64,000 bases of DNA, from the NCBI RefSeq assembly GCF_014203755.1, contig NZ_JACHJS010000001.1, positions 1,736,001 through 1,800,000 of the forward strand. The letters run 5' to 3'. A model generated the notes under the pieces. That model searched no databases. It was not told where the DNA came from and worked only from the letters and a program-made list of their open reading frames with translations. This DNA comes from Saccharothrix violaceirubra. Its GTDB lineage: Bacteria > Actinomycetota > Actinomycetes > Mycobacteriales > Pseudonocardiaceae. Positions 53,162-62,688 of this stretch are shown here, one piece after another (the first letter of the stretch is position 1; each line of letters starts with the position of its first letter). Made by a program: the position numbers and the translations under genes.

Positions 53162-53620
53162 GTGAGCACGAACGACGGGCCAGGCGTTCCGCCGGAGCAG
53201 TCCCCGGAGCGTACCTCCGTGTTCCGCGCCGACTTCCTCGCCGAGGTCGAGGGCGCCGAGACCCCCGCGAGCGAGCCGGCCGTCGCCGGTGTCGACGCGC
53301 TGCCGGCCGGGTCCGCCCTGCTGGTCGTGAAGCGCGGCCCCAACGCGGGTTCGCGCTTCCTGCTCGACCGCGACACCACCAGTGCGGGCCGGCACCCCGA
53401 CAGCGACATCTTCCTCGACGACGTGACGGTGTCCCGCCGCCACGCCGAGTTCCGCCGTGAGGGCGGCGAGTTCGTGGTGATCGACGTGGGCAGCCTCAAC
53501 GGCACCTACGTCAACCGCGAGCCCGTCGACCAGGCGGTCCTCGCCAACGGCGACGAGGTGCAGATCGGCAAGTTCCGCCTCGTGTTCCTCACCGGTCCGG
53601 GCGCCGGGGGCCAGGGGTAA
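53162..53620 (+). CDS. garA: FHA-domain regulator GarA (OdhI)
   Basis: 152 aa from GTG 53162 (AGGAGGAG upstream). C-terminal FHA domain with SAGRHPDSDIFLDDVTVSRR and DVGSLNGTYVNREPVD. GarA switches carbon flow by binding 2-oxoglutarate dehydrogenase and glutamate dehydrogenase when its N-terminal threonine is not phosphorylated. The motif usually ETTSVF is ERTSVF here, so only one of the two threonines remains. An in-frame GTG at 53042, overlapping the gcvH stop, would add 40 residues (MTSIFRRLFGRKG...); codon bias there is weaker. Confidence 0.9.
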   Translation: MSTNDGPGVPPEQSPERTSVFRADFLAEVEGAETPASEPAVAGVDALPAGSALLVVKRGPNAGSRFLLDRDTTSAGRHPDSDIFLDDVTVSRRHAEFRREGGEFVVIDVGSLNGTYVNREPVDQAVLANGDEVQIGKFRLVFLTGPGAGGQG

Positions 53621-53622
53621 CC

Positions 53623-54300
53623 GTGACTGCGGCCGGGCGGCCACAACGCGGGGGGACGAGCATCGGCGCCGTGCTGGCACAGCTGCGGTCCGAGTTCCCC
53701 GACGTGACGATCTCCAAGATCCGCTTCCTGGAGTCCGAAGGTCTGGTCCGCCCGGCACGAACGGCCTCGGGGTACCGCCAGTTCAGTACGGCCGACGTCG
53801 AACGTCTGCGGTACGTCCTGGCGGCCCAGCGGGACCGTTACCTCCCCTTGAAGGTGATCAAGGAACAGCTCGACGCGGCGGACCAGGGCGTGCCGCAACG
53901 CGCCCTGCGAGCCGTCGACCCGACCCACGTGACCCGCGAGGAACTGCTGGCCCGCGTGTCGCCCGGGGTCCTGGCCGAGCTGGAGCGCTCCGGGCTGATC
54001 CGCCCGGGGCCGGGCGGTTCCTACGACGGCGAGGCTGTCCGGATCGCGGCGACCGTGCGGGCCATGGCCGAGTTCGGCGTCGAGGCACGTCACCTGCGCG
54101 CGTTCCGCACGGCCGCCGACCGCGAGGTGGCGTTGGTCGAGCAGGTGGTCGCCCCGCTGTACCGGCAGCGCGATCCGCAGGCGCGGGCGCGGGCCGACGA
54201 GGCGGTGCGCGAATTGTCGGCGCTCGCTGTGACGCTGCACGCACTGCTGGTCAAGGCGGGGTTGCGCGAGGCCGGCATCGGGCGGGTTTCCCCCAGGTGA
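53623..54300 (+). CDS. ftsR: MerR-family regulator FtsR
   Basis: 225 aa. N-terminal winged HTH (IRFLESEGLVRPARTASGYR, QFSTADVERLRYVLA). The Rv1828/FtsR group activates ftsZ in corynebacteria and mycobacteria. GTG start 2 bases after garA. C-terminal region is a helical dimerisation and possible sensor domain. Confidence 0.9.
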   Translation: MTAAGRPQRGGTSIGAVLAQLRSEFPDVTISKIRFLESEGLVRPARTASGYRQFSTADVERLRYVLAAQRDRYLPLKVIKEQLDAADQGVPQRALRAVDPTHVTREELLARVSPGVLAELERSGLIRPGPGGSYDGEAVRIAATVRAMAEFGVEARHLRAFRTAADREVALVEQVVAPLYRQRDPQARARADEAVRELSALAVTLHALLVKAGLREAGIGRVSPR

Positions 54301-54445
54301 AACGGGTGTCCGCATCGTGATCCGACGTGCCGGGCGGTTGCGCACTGGCCCCGCTTGGCGGGTAGCGTCGGAGGGGTACGTGGGGAATCCTCGTTGGTAC
54401 AGCGGGGACGCCATATTTTCAGCGCGCTGAGGGAGGCGATACCCG

Positions 54446-54919
54446 ATGAGCGAGATGCGCGTCGTGGGTGTGCGGGTGGAGCTGCCCGCCAACCAGCCGA
54501 TCCTGCTGCTGCGCGAAACCGAGGGCGAGCGCTACCTGCCCATCTGGATCGGGTCGGTCGAGGCGACCGCGATCGCCTTGGAACAGCAGGGCGTCCGTCC
54601 GGCCAGGCCGTTGACGCACGACCTGCTCAAGGACGTGATCGGAGCGCTCGGCCGGCAGTTGGAGCAGGTCCGGATCACGGATCTCCAGGAAGGCACGTAC
54701 TTCGCCGAGTTGGTGTTCGACGGTGACGTGCGCGTGTCGGCCCGTCCCTCGGACTCGGTGGCGTTGGCGCTGCGGATCGGCGTGCCGATCCACGCCGAGG
54801 AAAGCGTGCTCGCCGAAGCCGGTCTGATCATCCCCGACGAGCAGGAGGACGAGGTCGAGAAGTTCCGGGAGTTCCTGGACTCGATCTCGCCCGAGGACTT
54901 CCGCGGCGCCGACACCTGA
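54446..54919 (+). CDS. bifunctional nuclease family protein (DUF151)
   Basis: 157 aa, ATG 54446. DUF151/BFN domain: LLLRETEGERYLPIWIGSVE and DSVALALRIGVPIHAEESVL. Plant and bacterial members have DNase/RNase activity. Position matches Rv1829 between two MerR genes. A hairpin and array D follow. Confidence 0.92.
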   Translation: MSEMRVVGVRVELPANQPILLLRETEGERYLPIWIGSVEATAIALEQQGVRPARPLTHDLLKDVIGALGRQLEQVRITDLQEGTYFAELVFDGDVRVSARPSDSVALALRIGVPIHAEESVLAEAGLIIPDEQEDEVEKFREFLDSISPEDFRGADT

Positions 54920-54953
54920 TCCGGCCGGGTTTCCGCCGGTTTTCGCACGCCGA

Positions 54954-54979
54954 CGGCATTCCGGTATTCCCGAATGCCG
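54954..54979 (+). terminator. hairpin after the DUF151 gene
   Basis: CGGCATTC / GAATGCCG 8-bp stem, extendable by two pairs past one mismatch, then GTTT. 34 bases past the stop. Confidence 0.7.
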
Positions 54980-55007
54980 GTTTCGTGCTGTCCGGACGTC
55001 GATCCGG

Positions 55008-55073
55008 AGTGCCCGAACGCACAACTCAAGGTGCCCGAACGCATAACTCGCGGTGTCGGAGTGCATGACTCGC
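55008..55073 (+). repeat. 22-bp dispersed repeat, array D (3 units)
   Basis: Units at 55008-55029, 55030-55051 and 55052-55073. Ends read ACAACTCAA, GCATAACTCGC and GCATGACTCGC, closest to array B and the second half of array C. Confidence 0.88.
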
Positions 55074-55325
55074 GTAGGTGCCGCGGCGCGTGGTGCTGTC
55101 CACGCGTGCGAGGGCGGTTCGGCTGTTGGGTGGAACTGCCCTCGCACGCGGTTGCGGTGTGTTGTGGATCAACCCCGCGTGGCACCCCCCGGTGTCACTC
55201 TTATGGATTACAGAATCGCCGGAGATGTTCGCTAAACGATCACTAAACGTCACCCAAATGGGTTACATCCAACGGCGGTCTCAACCTCTACCTCAGCTTG
55301 AGTCAAACCCGCTCCGCGCGTCGCG

Positions 55326-55354
55326 TTGACCTGCCCCCCACCCCGTCTTACCGT
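55326..55354 (+). promoter_or_regulatory. probable promoter of the MerR gene
   Basis: TTGACC, 17 bases, TACCGT, 90 bases before the start. A small palindrome CTCA-GCT-TGAG (55292-55302) just upstream could be a MerR site. Confidence 0.5.
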
Positions 55355-55443
55355 CAAACGCGGGTGGAGGCGCTACTCGACGCAGTTCGGTGGCGGCTCC
55401 GCGAGGTCACCGGCCGGTCAGGCCGGACCGAGGGGAGGCAGGC

Positions 55444-56010
55444 GTGGTCGAGGAAGCGGCTATCCGGGCCGGAACCGGCGAACAGGGCGAGCTGTTCCCC
55501 GACTCCTCGCTGCCGGACGAGCTGGTCGGCTACCGCGGGCCGGCCGCGTGCCAGATCGCGGGCATCACCTATCGCCAGCTCGACTACTGGGCGCGCACCG
55601 GCCTGGTCAACCCGACCATAAGGAGTGCGCACGGGTCGGGCAGCCAACGGCTCTACTCGTTCAAGGACCTGCTGGTCCTCAAGGTCGTCAAGAGACTCCT
55701 CGACACCGGGGTGTCGCTGCAGAACATCCGGGTCGCCGTCGACCACCTGCGCCAACGCGGGGTGCAGGACCTGGCCAGGATCACGTTGTTCAGCGACGGC
55801 ACGACCGTCTACGAGTGCACGTCGCCGGAAGAGGTGGTCGACCTGCTCCAGGGCGGCCAGGGCGTCTTCGGCATCGCGGTCAGCGGCGCCATGCGGGAGA
55901 TCAGCGGCTCCATCCACGAGTTCCCGGCCGAGCGCGCCGACGGCGTGGTGGTCGACCAACCCTCGGACGACGAACTGTCCCGCCGCCGGCGTACCCGCGC
56001 GACCGGCTGA
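55444..56010 (+). CDS. MerR-family regulator (Rv1830 type)
   Basis: 188 aa from GTG 55444 (GGGGAGG 5 bases upstream). HTH segment YRGPAACQIAGITYRQLDYW and ARTGLVNPTIRSAHGSGSQR; helical linker LLDTGVSLQNIRVAVDHL. Placed as Rv1830, between the DUF151 gene and gcvP. Its target genes are unknown; control of glycine or lipoyl metabolism is a guess from location. Confidence 0.9.
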   Translation: MVEEAAIRAGTGEQGELFPDSSLPDELVGYRGPAACQIAGITYRQLDYWARTGLVNPTIRSAHGSGSQRLYSFKDLLVLKVVKRLLDTGVSLQNIRVAVDHLRQRGVQDLARITLFSDGTTVYECTSPEEVVDLLQGGQGVFGIAVSGAMREISGSIHEFPAERADGVVVDQPSDDELSRRRRTRATG

Positions 56011-56169
56011 CGACGACACCGCGCGCACCGGTCGACCGGACGTCGTGACGCCCTGCCACCGGTCCCGCACGGGTGGTCCGGCCCTGCCGGTCACCTGCTG
56101 AGATCCACGTCGCGCCGGCGTGAACGGCGGTGTCCTGCCAGGTTACGATCCTCCGGTAGTCGCTCGACC

Positions 56170-56370
56170 CCGCGCGGGAGAGCCCGGAACCGGCAACGGG
56201 TCCGGCGCCGAAGGAGCAAATCCTCCCCGGAACCTCTCAGGCACAAAGAACCGCGCGGGTGAGACGCCTCTGGAAAGCGGGTCGGGCGACCGGCCCCGCC
56301 GACGGTGCAAGCCCCTGGGGACAGGGGTGAAGCTCTCAGGCGCCCCGGCTCGGGGCGAAGACAGAGGGGG
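56170..56370 (+). promoter_or_regulatory. tandem glycine riboswitch
   Basis: Two aptamers in tandem. The first (about 56170-56258) has a CCGCGCGG closing stem and contains CTCTCAGGCA; the second (about 56256-56370) is closed by CCTCTG / CAGAGG and contains CTCTCAGGCG. GGAGAG and GGTGAGAC stretches near the 5' sides and the doubled CTCTCAGG are typical of gcv riboswitches. Glycine binding should turn gcvP on. The part after the second aptamer has no T-rich terminator, so control may be at translation. Confidence 0.9.
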
Positions 56371-56418
56371 AGGGCAACGGCAGAAGTGTGTCCGTAGCCC
56401 TCAGCGAAAGGCGACCCC

Positions 56419-59310
56419 ATGACGCAGGACCGCATTCCCCTTGCCGGGCTGGAGCACGGCACGCCCTTCGCCGACCGGCACGTCGGTCCGCGTCCGGCCG
56501 AACTCGCCCGCATCCTCGACGTCGTCGGCGTCGGCTCGCTGGAGGAACTGGCCCAGCGCGCCGTGCCCGAGTCGATCCGGGAGCGCGACCTCGTCCTGGA
56601 CCTGCCCGCGCCCGCCACCGAGACCGAGGCGCTCGCCGAGCTGCGGGCCCTGGCCGCGCGCAACCGCACCCTGACGCAGATGATCGGCCTGGGCTACCAC
56701 GGCACGATCACGCCGCCGGTGATCCGCCGCAACGTGCTGGAGAACCCGGCCTGGTACACCGCCTACACGCCCTACCAGCCGGAGATCTCGCAGGGCCGGC
56801 TGGAGGCGCTGCTCAACTTCCAGACCGCCGTCGGCGACCTGACCGGCCTGCCCGTGGCCAACGCGTCCATGCTCGACGAGTCGACCGCCGCCGCCGAGGC
56901 CATGACGCTGGTGCGCCGCGCCGGCCGGTCGAAGTCGGACAAGTTCGTCGTGGACGTCGACACGCTGCCGCAGACGCTGGCCGTGATCGAGACCCGCGCC
57001 GAGCCGCTGGGCATCGAGATCGTCGTCGCCGACCTGTCGCAGGGCATCGAGGGCCTGGGCCTGGGCGGCGACTTCTTCGGCGTGCTGCTGGGCTACCCCG
57101 GCACGTCCGGTGTGGTCCGCGACCACGAGCGGCTGATCGCCGAGATCCACCAGGCCGACGCGCAGGCGGTCGTGGCCGCCGACCTGCTCGCGTTGACGCT
57201 GCTGCGCCCGCCCGGCGAGATCGGTGCGGACGTCGTCGTCGGCACCACGCAGCGGTTCGGCGTGCCCATGGGCTTCGGCGGGCCGCACGCCGGGTACATG
57301 GCCGTGCGCCAGGGCCTGGAGCGCCAGTTGCCCGGCCGCCTGGTCGGCGTGTCGGTCGACGCGGACGGCTCGCTCGCGTACCGGCTCGCGTTGCAGACCC
57401 GTGAGCAGCACATCCGCCGGGAGAAGGCCACCAGCAACATCTGCACCGCCCAGGTGCTGCTCGCGGTGATCGCGTCGATGTACGCGGTCTACCACGGCCC
57501 CGACGGGCTGCGGACGATCGCGACCCGCGCGCACCGGATGGCCACCGTGCTCGCCGCCGGGCTGTGCGAGAACGGCGTCGACGTCGTGCACGGCGAGTTC
57601 TTCGACACCGTGCGCGTGCGGGTCGAGGGCCGCGCGGCCGAGGTGGTCGCGGCGGCCCGCGAGCGCGGCGTGAACCTGTGGCGTGTGGACGACGACGTCG
57701 TGCAGATCGCGTGCGACGAGACCACGACCCGGGCGCACCTGGCGGCGGTGTGGGCGGCGTTCGGCGTGACCGTGTCCGATGTGGACGGTCTGGACGCGGA
57801 CACCGCCGACGGCATCCCCGCCGACCTGCGCCGCACCACGGACTTCCTGACCCACCCGGTGTTCCACGCGCACCGCTCCGAGACCGCGCTGCTGCGCTAC
57901 CTGCGGGCGTTGTCCGACAAGGACGTCGCGCTGGACCGCAGCATGATCCCGCTCGGCTCGTGCACCATGAAGCTCAACGCCACGGCCGAGATGGAACCGA
58001 TCACCTGGCCCGAGTTCGCCGACCTGCACCCGTTCGCGCCCGCCGAGGACGCCGAGGGCCTGCTGGCGTTGATCACGGACCTGGAGACGTGGCTGGCCGA
58101 GGTCACCGGGTACGACGCGGTGTCGTTGCAGCCCAACGCGGGCAGCCAGGGCGAGTTCGCCGGCCTGCTGGCGATCCGCGCCTACCACCGCGACCAGGGG
58201 CAGGCCGAGCGCGACGTGTGCCTGATCCCGTCGTCGGCGCACGGCACGAACGCCGCGTCGGCGGTCATGGCCGGCATGCGCGTGGTGGTCGTGAAGTGTG
58301 ACGAGCGCGGCAACATCGACCTGGACCACCTGCGCGCGACCGTCGACGAACACCGCGCCGACCTCGCCGCGATCATGATCACCTACCCGTCGACGCACGG
58401 CGTGTACGAGGACACCGTGCGCGAGGTGTGCGGCCTGGTGCACGACGCGGGCGGCCAGGTGTACGTGGACGGTGCGAACCTCAACGCGTTGATCGGCTTG
58501 GCGCAGTACGGCAAGTTCGGGTCGGACGTGTCGCACCTGAACCTGCACAAGACGTTCTGCATCCCGCACGGCGGCGGCGGTCCGGGCGTCGGCCCGATCG
58601 GTGTGCGGTCGCACCTGGCACCGTTCCTGCCCAACCACCCGTTGCAGCCGGCCGCCGGTCCGGTCACCGGTGTCGGCCCGATCAGCGGTGCGCCGTGGGG
58701 TTCGGCGTCGATCCTGCCGATCTCGTGGGCGTACGTGCGGATGATGGGCGCCGACGGCCTGCGCCGGGCGACGCTGACGGCCGTGGCGGCGGCGAACTAC
58801 GTGGCCCGCCGCCTCGACGAGCACTTCCCGGTGCTCTACACCGGCGAGGGCGGTTTCGTGGCGCACGAGTGCATCCTCGACCTGCGCCCGTTGACGAAGG
58901 CGACCGGCGTGACCGTGGACGACGTGGCCAAGCGCCTGGCCGATTACGGTCTCCACGCGCCCACCATGTCGTTCCCGGTCGCGGGCACCCTGATGGTGGA
59001 GCCCACGGAAAGCGAGGACCTGGCGGAGATCGACCGGTTCATCGACGCCATGATCGCGATCCGGCACGAGATCGACCGCGTGGGCGCCGGCGAGTGGCCG
59101 GTGGACGACAACCCGCTGCGCAACGCCCCGCACACGGCGGCGTCGGTGACGACGGGGGAGTGGGCGCACCCGTACAGCCGTGAGGTCGCGGTGTTCCCGA
59201 CGGGCACCTCGGGCCCGAAGATCTGGCCCCCGGTGCGCCGCATCGACGGCGCCAAGGGCGACCGCAACCTGGTCTGCTCGTGCCCGCCTTTGACCGCGTA
59301 CAGCAACTGA
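56419..59310 (+). CDS. gcvP: glycine dehydrogenase (decarboxylating), P protein
   Basis: 963 aa, full-length fused P protein. It decarboxylates glycine with PLP and passes the methylamine group to GcvH. N-terminal domain [20 protein letters not shown] Lys in [18 protein letters not shown]; cofactor loops [20 protein letters not shown] at the middle ([17 protein letters not shown]). ATG 56419, 49 bases after the riboswitch. A perfect hairpin follows. Confidence 0.96.
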   Translation: MTQDRIPLAGLEHGTPFADRHVGPRPAELARILDVVGVGSLEELAQRAVPESIRERDLVLDLPAPATETEALAELRALAARNRTLTQMIGLGYHGTITPPVIRRNVLENPAWYTAYTPYQPEISQGRLEALLNFQTAVGDLTGLPVANASMLDESTAAAEAMTLVRRAGRSKSDKFVVDVDTLPQTLAVIETRAEPLGIEIVVADLSQGIEGLGLGGDFFGVLLGYPGTSGVVRDHERLIAEIHQADAQAVVAADLLALTLLRPPGEIGADVVVGTTQRFGVPMGFGGPHAGYMAVRQGLERQLPGRLVGVSVDADGSLAYRLALQTREQHIRREKATSNICTAQVLLAVIASMYAVYHGPDGLRTIATRAHRMATVLAAGLCENGVDVVHGEFFDTVRVRVEGRAAEVVAAARERGVNLWRVDDDVVQIACDETTTRAHLAAVWAAFGVTVSDVDGLDADTADGIPADLRRTTDFLTHPVFHAHRSETALLRYLRALSDKDVALDRSMIPLGSCTMKLNATAEMEPITWPEFADLHPFAPAEDAEGLLALITDLETWLAEVTGYDAVSLQPNAGSQGEFAGLLAIRAYHRDQGQAERDVCLIPSSAHGTNAASAVMAGMRVVVVKCDERGNIDLDHLRATVDEHRADLAAIMITYPSTHGVYEDTVREVCGLVHDAGGQVYVDGANLNALIGLAQYGKFGSDVSHLNLHKTFCIPHGGGGPGVGPIGVRSHLAPFLPNHPLQPAAGPVTGVGPISGAPWGSASILPISWAYVRMMGADGLRRATLTAVAAANYVARRLDEHFPVLYTGEGGFVAHECILDLRPLTKATGVTVDDVAKRLADYGLHAPTMSFPVAGTLMVEPTESEDLAEIDRFIDAMIAIRHEIDRVGAGEWPVDDNPLRNAPHTAASVTTGEWAHPYSREVAVFPTGTSGPKIWPPVRRIDGAKGDRNLVCSCPPLTAYSN

Positions 59311-59320
59311 TCCGTTGGTC

Positions 59321-59353
59321 GGGTCCTGGGCGGGCCACTCCCGCCCAGGACCC
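59321..59353. terminator. perfect hairpin after gcvP
   Basis: 14-bp stem GGGTCCTGGGCGGG / CCCGCCCAGGACCC with a 5-base loop, 10 bases past the stop. Confidence 0.88.
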
Positions 59354-59369
59354 GGGTCACCCGTTCGAG

Positions 59370-59413
59370 GGTGCCTGAGTGCGTATTTCGGGGTGCCTGG
59401 GTGGAGGACTCGC
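59370..59413 (+). repeat. 22-bp dispersed repeat, array E (2 units)
   Basis: Units at 59370-59391 (ends TTCGG) and 59392-59413 (ends GGAGGACTCGC), nearly the same as the first two units of array C. Between convergent genes. Confidence 0.85.
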
Positions 59414-59425
59414 GAGCTGAGGGAT

Positions 59426-59824
59426 TCAGAGGGTGTAGTCGAGGGTCAGGGTGCCGGGCGAGTCCTGGCGCCACGTGATCGTGCCCGACCCCGTCACCCC
59501 GACCAGCCCACCGGTCCCGGAGAGGATCTTCACGGTCCCGGACGCCACTCCGTCCCGGTACCCGCCGTCGTGGTGGAGCACGAGAGTCCCGGTAACGCCA
59601 CCCAACGACCCGGTCACCACCTCGATTCCCACGGACACGCACGACAGATCGTCCGGATAGGACATGAGGAAGTGGTTCTCGCCCGTCCCCTCCAGATCCC
59701 CCGTGTACACGGCGGTCATCCGCCCACGAGTCCGCTTGGGTCCGCTGACCTCGTCGTAGTTGCGACCGTCCCAGGTGCGTTCTTCCCAGGAACCCACGGT
59801 GGCCGTGCTGTGTGCGGTGCTCAT
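59426..59824 (-). CDS. DUF3224 protein
   Basis: 132 aa from ATG 59824. Small beta-barrel: SWEERTWDGRNYDEVSG, HHDGGYRDGVASGTVKI and GLVGVTGSGTITW are the DUF3224 pattern. Function unknown. Divergent from the YafY-type regulator, with an inverted repeat between; probably regulated by it. Confidence 0.88.
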   Translation of the reverse strand: MSTAHSTATVGSWEERTWDGRNYDEVSGPKRTRGRMTAVYTGDLEGTGENHFLMSYPDDLSCVSVGIEVVTGSLGGVTGTLVLHHDGGYRDGVASGTVKILSGTGGLVGVTGSGTITWRQDSPGTLTLDYTL

Positions 59825-59843
59825 GCGCGAAAGTCTGCCGCCC

Positions 59844-59868
59844 ATACCTGACAAAGAAGGTCAGGTAT
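59844..59868. promoter_or_regulatory. operator between DUF3224 and regulator genes
   Basis: ATACCTGAC-7-GTCAGGTAT, perfect 9-base arms. The right arm overlaps the ATG (59867) of the regulator and includes part of its ribosome site. Confidence 0.7.
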
Positions 59869-60841
59869 GCACAATGGAGTGATGCGCGCCGGCCGCCTGC
59901 TCTCCCTCCTGCTCCTCCTCCAGGCCAGGGGCCGGATGACGGCCGGCGAACTGGCCGACGAGCTGGAGGTCTCCGTTCGCACGGTCTACCGCGACGTGGA
60001 GGCCCTGGGCGCGGCCGGCATCCCGGTCTACGCCGACCGCGGCCCGGCCGGCGGCTACCGCCTGCTCGACGGCTACCGGACCCGCCTGACCGGCTTCACC
60101 TCGGCGGAGGCCGATTCGCTGTTCCTCGCCGGCCTGCCCGGCCCGGCCGCCGAACTGGGCCTGGGCGCGGTCGTGGCGGCGGCCCGGACCAAGCTGCGGG
60201 CGGCCCTGCCGGACGGCCTGCGGGAACGCTCCGACCGGATCGCCGAGCGGTTCCACCTGGACGCGCCGGGCTGGTTCCGGTCCGGCGAGTCCGCACCGCA
60301 CCTGGAGACCGTGGCCGACGCCGTGTGGAACCGACGCCGGCTGTGGTTGCGCTACCGCCGCTGGGGTTCCCGACCGGTCGAGGTCGACCGCGTCGTCGAA
60401 CCGCTCGGGCTCGTGCTCAAGGCCGGCACCTGGTACCTCGTGGCCGACGCCGAAGGCGACACGAGGACCTATCGCGTGTCGCGGGTCCTCGACGCCCGCC
60501 CCGAAAAAGACGTGTTCGAGCGCCCGGAGTTCGACCTCGAAGCGTTCTGGACCGACTGGTCGGAACGGTTCGAGGAGCGCATGTACCCGGAACGGGTCAC
60601 GGTCCGCTTCACGGCGAAAGGGCTGGCCCGCGCCCGGTTCCTGCTCGGCTCCTACCCCGCGCGGCACGTCCCCGAGCACCCGACCGGCGAGTGGACCGAG
60701 GTCCGGGTCCCGACCGAGTCGCTCGACCACGCCGTCTTCGACCTGCTGCGCCTGGGCACCGAGGTCGAGGTGCTGGACCCGCCCGAGCTGCGCCGCCGGC
60801 TGGCCGACACCGCGGCGGGAGTGGCCGCGCTCTACGGCTAG
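59867..60841 (+). CDS. YafY-type regulator (HTH-11 and WYL domains)
   Basis: 324 aa from ATG 59867; ATG 59882 has poor ribosome-site spacing. HTH (TAGELADELEVSVRTVYRDV, residues ~24-45), then a WYL domain (LWLRYRRWGSRPVEVDR, VVEPLGLVLKAGTWYLVA) that in relatives binds nucleic acid or small ligands. Likely represses itself and the DUF3224 gene through the palindrome at 59844. The stop overlaps the convergent VWA gene by 4 bases. Confidence 0.92.
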   Translation: MHNGVMRAGRLLSLLLLLQARGRMTAGELADELEVSVRTVYRDVEALGAAGIPVYADRGPAGGYRLLDGYRTRLTGFTSAEADSLFLAGLPGPAAELGLGAVVAAARTKLRAALPDGLRERSDRIAERFHLDAPGWFRSGESAPHLETVADAVWNRRRLWLRYRRWGSRPVEVDRVVEPLGLVLKAGTWYLVADAEGDTRTYRVSRVLDARPEKDVFERPEFDLEAFWTDWSERFEERMYPERVTVRFTAKGLARARFLLGSYPARHVPEHPTGEWTEVRVPTESLDHAVFDLLRLGTEVEVLDPPELRRRLADTAAGVAALYG

Positions 60842-62619
60842 TCCGCGCCCAGCAGCTCGTTCAACGCCGCGTCCACGCCCCGACCGTCCTCCACGACCGA
60901 CAGCGTGCCCCCGGTCGACCGCGCGATCTCCTGGAGCGACCGGCGGTCCGGGTCGGACCCGATCGCCACGATGCTCACGGACACCTCCCGACCCTGCTGC
61001 TTCGCCGCGGCCAACTGGTTCTTGAAGTCCGAAAAGGACAGTCCGCCGTCGCTGGGCCCGTCGGTCAGCACGACGATCCGGTTGCGCTTGCCCTCCTGGT
61101 GGTTGTCCACGACGTTCTTGTACAGCGCCAGAACGCTCGTGTAGAGCTGGCTGCCGCGCCGCGGTTCCAGGCTCTTGATCCCCTCCAGCAGTGCCGCGCG
61201 CTGCGTGGCCACCGGACCGATCGGCACGAGCCGCCGGTACGGCCGGTCGCCGTCGAGCGACCGGGAGAACTCCCACAGGCCCATCGAACCGGACAGCGAC
61301 CGGCCCACCTGGCCCGACAGCGCCTGCTTCACCCAGTCCAGCCGGGGCCGGCCCTCGCCGCCCGCGTTCGCCATCGACTCCGACGTGTCCACGAGCACGG
61401 TCACGGACTGGCCGCCGTCGGCCGTCGCCCACGTCGCCGAGATCTGCTGGGTCGCGGTCTCGTCGGCGGGCGTGAGGCGGTCGGTCATGCTCGCCCAGCG
61501 GATGCCCGGCGCGGGCTTGGGGCGGTCGTTCGTCGCGGGCACGCGCAGGCCCGCCGCCGCGAGGATCCTCTGCTGGTCGGGTTCGGTGAGGAACTGCCGG
61601 AACGCCTGGGCCGCGCGCAGCTGCGCCTCGCCGACCCAACTGCCGGCCAGCGGCACGAAAGGGAAGTCCGCGACCGGTGCCGGTCCGCCCGCCGCGACGC
61701 CGTACAGCGGCTGCGCCGGTGCCGTGCCGCCGTCCTTGCCGGTGTTGTAGCGGTAGAGGTCGACCTCGAACACGGGCACGGCGCTGAACCCGGCCGAGTT
61801 CACGGCCTGGTCGGCGGCCAGCAGCGTCAACGCCTGCCAGGTCGACGCGGGCGTGCGCGCGGGTTTGGCCGTGACGAGCTTGCCCAGGGTGGTGCGCACG
61901 GGGTCGAGTTCGAGCATCCGCGTGGTGACCGGCCCCTTGCCGTCGGGGCTCGCGCCGGCCAACGCGGACTGGATCGCCATCGCGGTGGCCGCGTTGGTGG
62001 CCGGGTCGGGCATGGCGACGCGCACGCCGCCCCACTCGGGCTTGCCGAACCGGCCCCAGCCGGCCGGGTCGGTGGCCACGGCCGGCAGGTCCGTCCAGCG
62101 GAAGCCGGCGCCGGCCTGCACGGCGGTCGCCGCGTCCTGCGGCAGCGCCAGCACCACGGGACTGGCCGCGATCGACTCGGGCGCGGCGGCCAGCAGCGAC
62201 CGGTTCTGCGCGGCGAGCCGGTTGGCCCACAGGGTCGAGTCGGTGATCCACGCGTGCGGTTTCGAGCCCAGTTCGGCCTCGTCCCAGTTCTGCGTCAACG
62301 CCTGGAGCACGTCGGTCGACTCGATGGACTGGACCTCGACGCGGATGCAGTGGTCGTACACGACGGGCCGCTGTTTCGCCCACGCCTCGGCGGCGGTGCG
62401 GACGGCCTCGCCGATGCTCGGCGCGGCGGACACCCGCAGCACGGCCTCGCCCTCGCCGCAGTCGCCCGCCTCGACCGCGGCCCGGCGTTCGACCAGGTCG
62501 GCGATCCACGTGTAGCCGAGGTAGCCGAGGAACACGAGCACGACGGCGGCCAGGACGGTGACGGGCCACTTGGCTATGCCGCGACGGACCTTGGTCCGCA
62601 GCGCGCGGTGTCGAGACAT
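60838..62619 (-). CDS. membrane-anchored substrate-binding and VWA domain protein
   Basis: 593 aa from ATG 62619 (GAGG 8 bases upstream); TTG 62628 would add 3. One N-terminal membrane helix (VTVLAAVVLVFLGYLGYTWI), then a periplasmic-binding-protein-like domain (~60-370), then a VWA domain with a MIDAS motif DTSESMANAG (DxSxS). Such proteins are common in actinobacteria; function unknown, possibly a cell-surface sensor or assembly factor. Confidence 0.9.
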   Translation of the reverse strand: MSRHRALRTKVRRGIAKWPVTVLAAVVLVFLGYLGYTWIADLVERRAAVEAGDCGEGEAVLRVSAAPSIGEAVRTAAEAWAKQRPVVYDHCIRVEVQSIESTDVLQALTQNWDEAELGSKPHAWITDSTLWANRLAAQNRSLLAAAPESIAASPVVLALPQDAATAVQAGAGFRWTDLPAVATDPAGWGRFGKPEWGGVRVAMPDPATNAATAMAIQSALAGASPDGKGPVTTRMLELDPVRTTLGKLVTAKPARTPASTWQALTLLAADQAVNSAGFSAVPVFEVDLYRYNTGKDGGTAPAQPLYGVAAGGPAPVADFPFVPLAGSWVGEAQLRAAQAFRQFLTEPDQQRILAAAGLRVPATNDRPKPAPGIRWASMTDRLTPADETATQQISATWATADGGQSVTVLVDTSESMANAGGEGRPRLDWVKQALSGQVGRSLSGSMGLWEFSRSLDGDRPYRRLVPIGPVATQRAALLEGIKSLEPRRGSQLYTSVLALYKNVVDNHQEGKRNRIVVLTDGPSDGGLSFSDFKNQLAAAKQQGREVSVSIVAIGSDPDRRSLQEIARSTGGTLSVVEDGRGVDAALNELLGAD

Positions 62620-62688
62620 CGTCTCCAACCTCTCAGGCGTGCCGGCGCATCCCGACCGGGCGTCACGCTAACAGGTGAAGTGCGCGGA

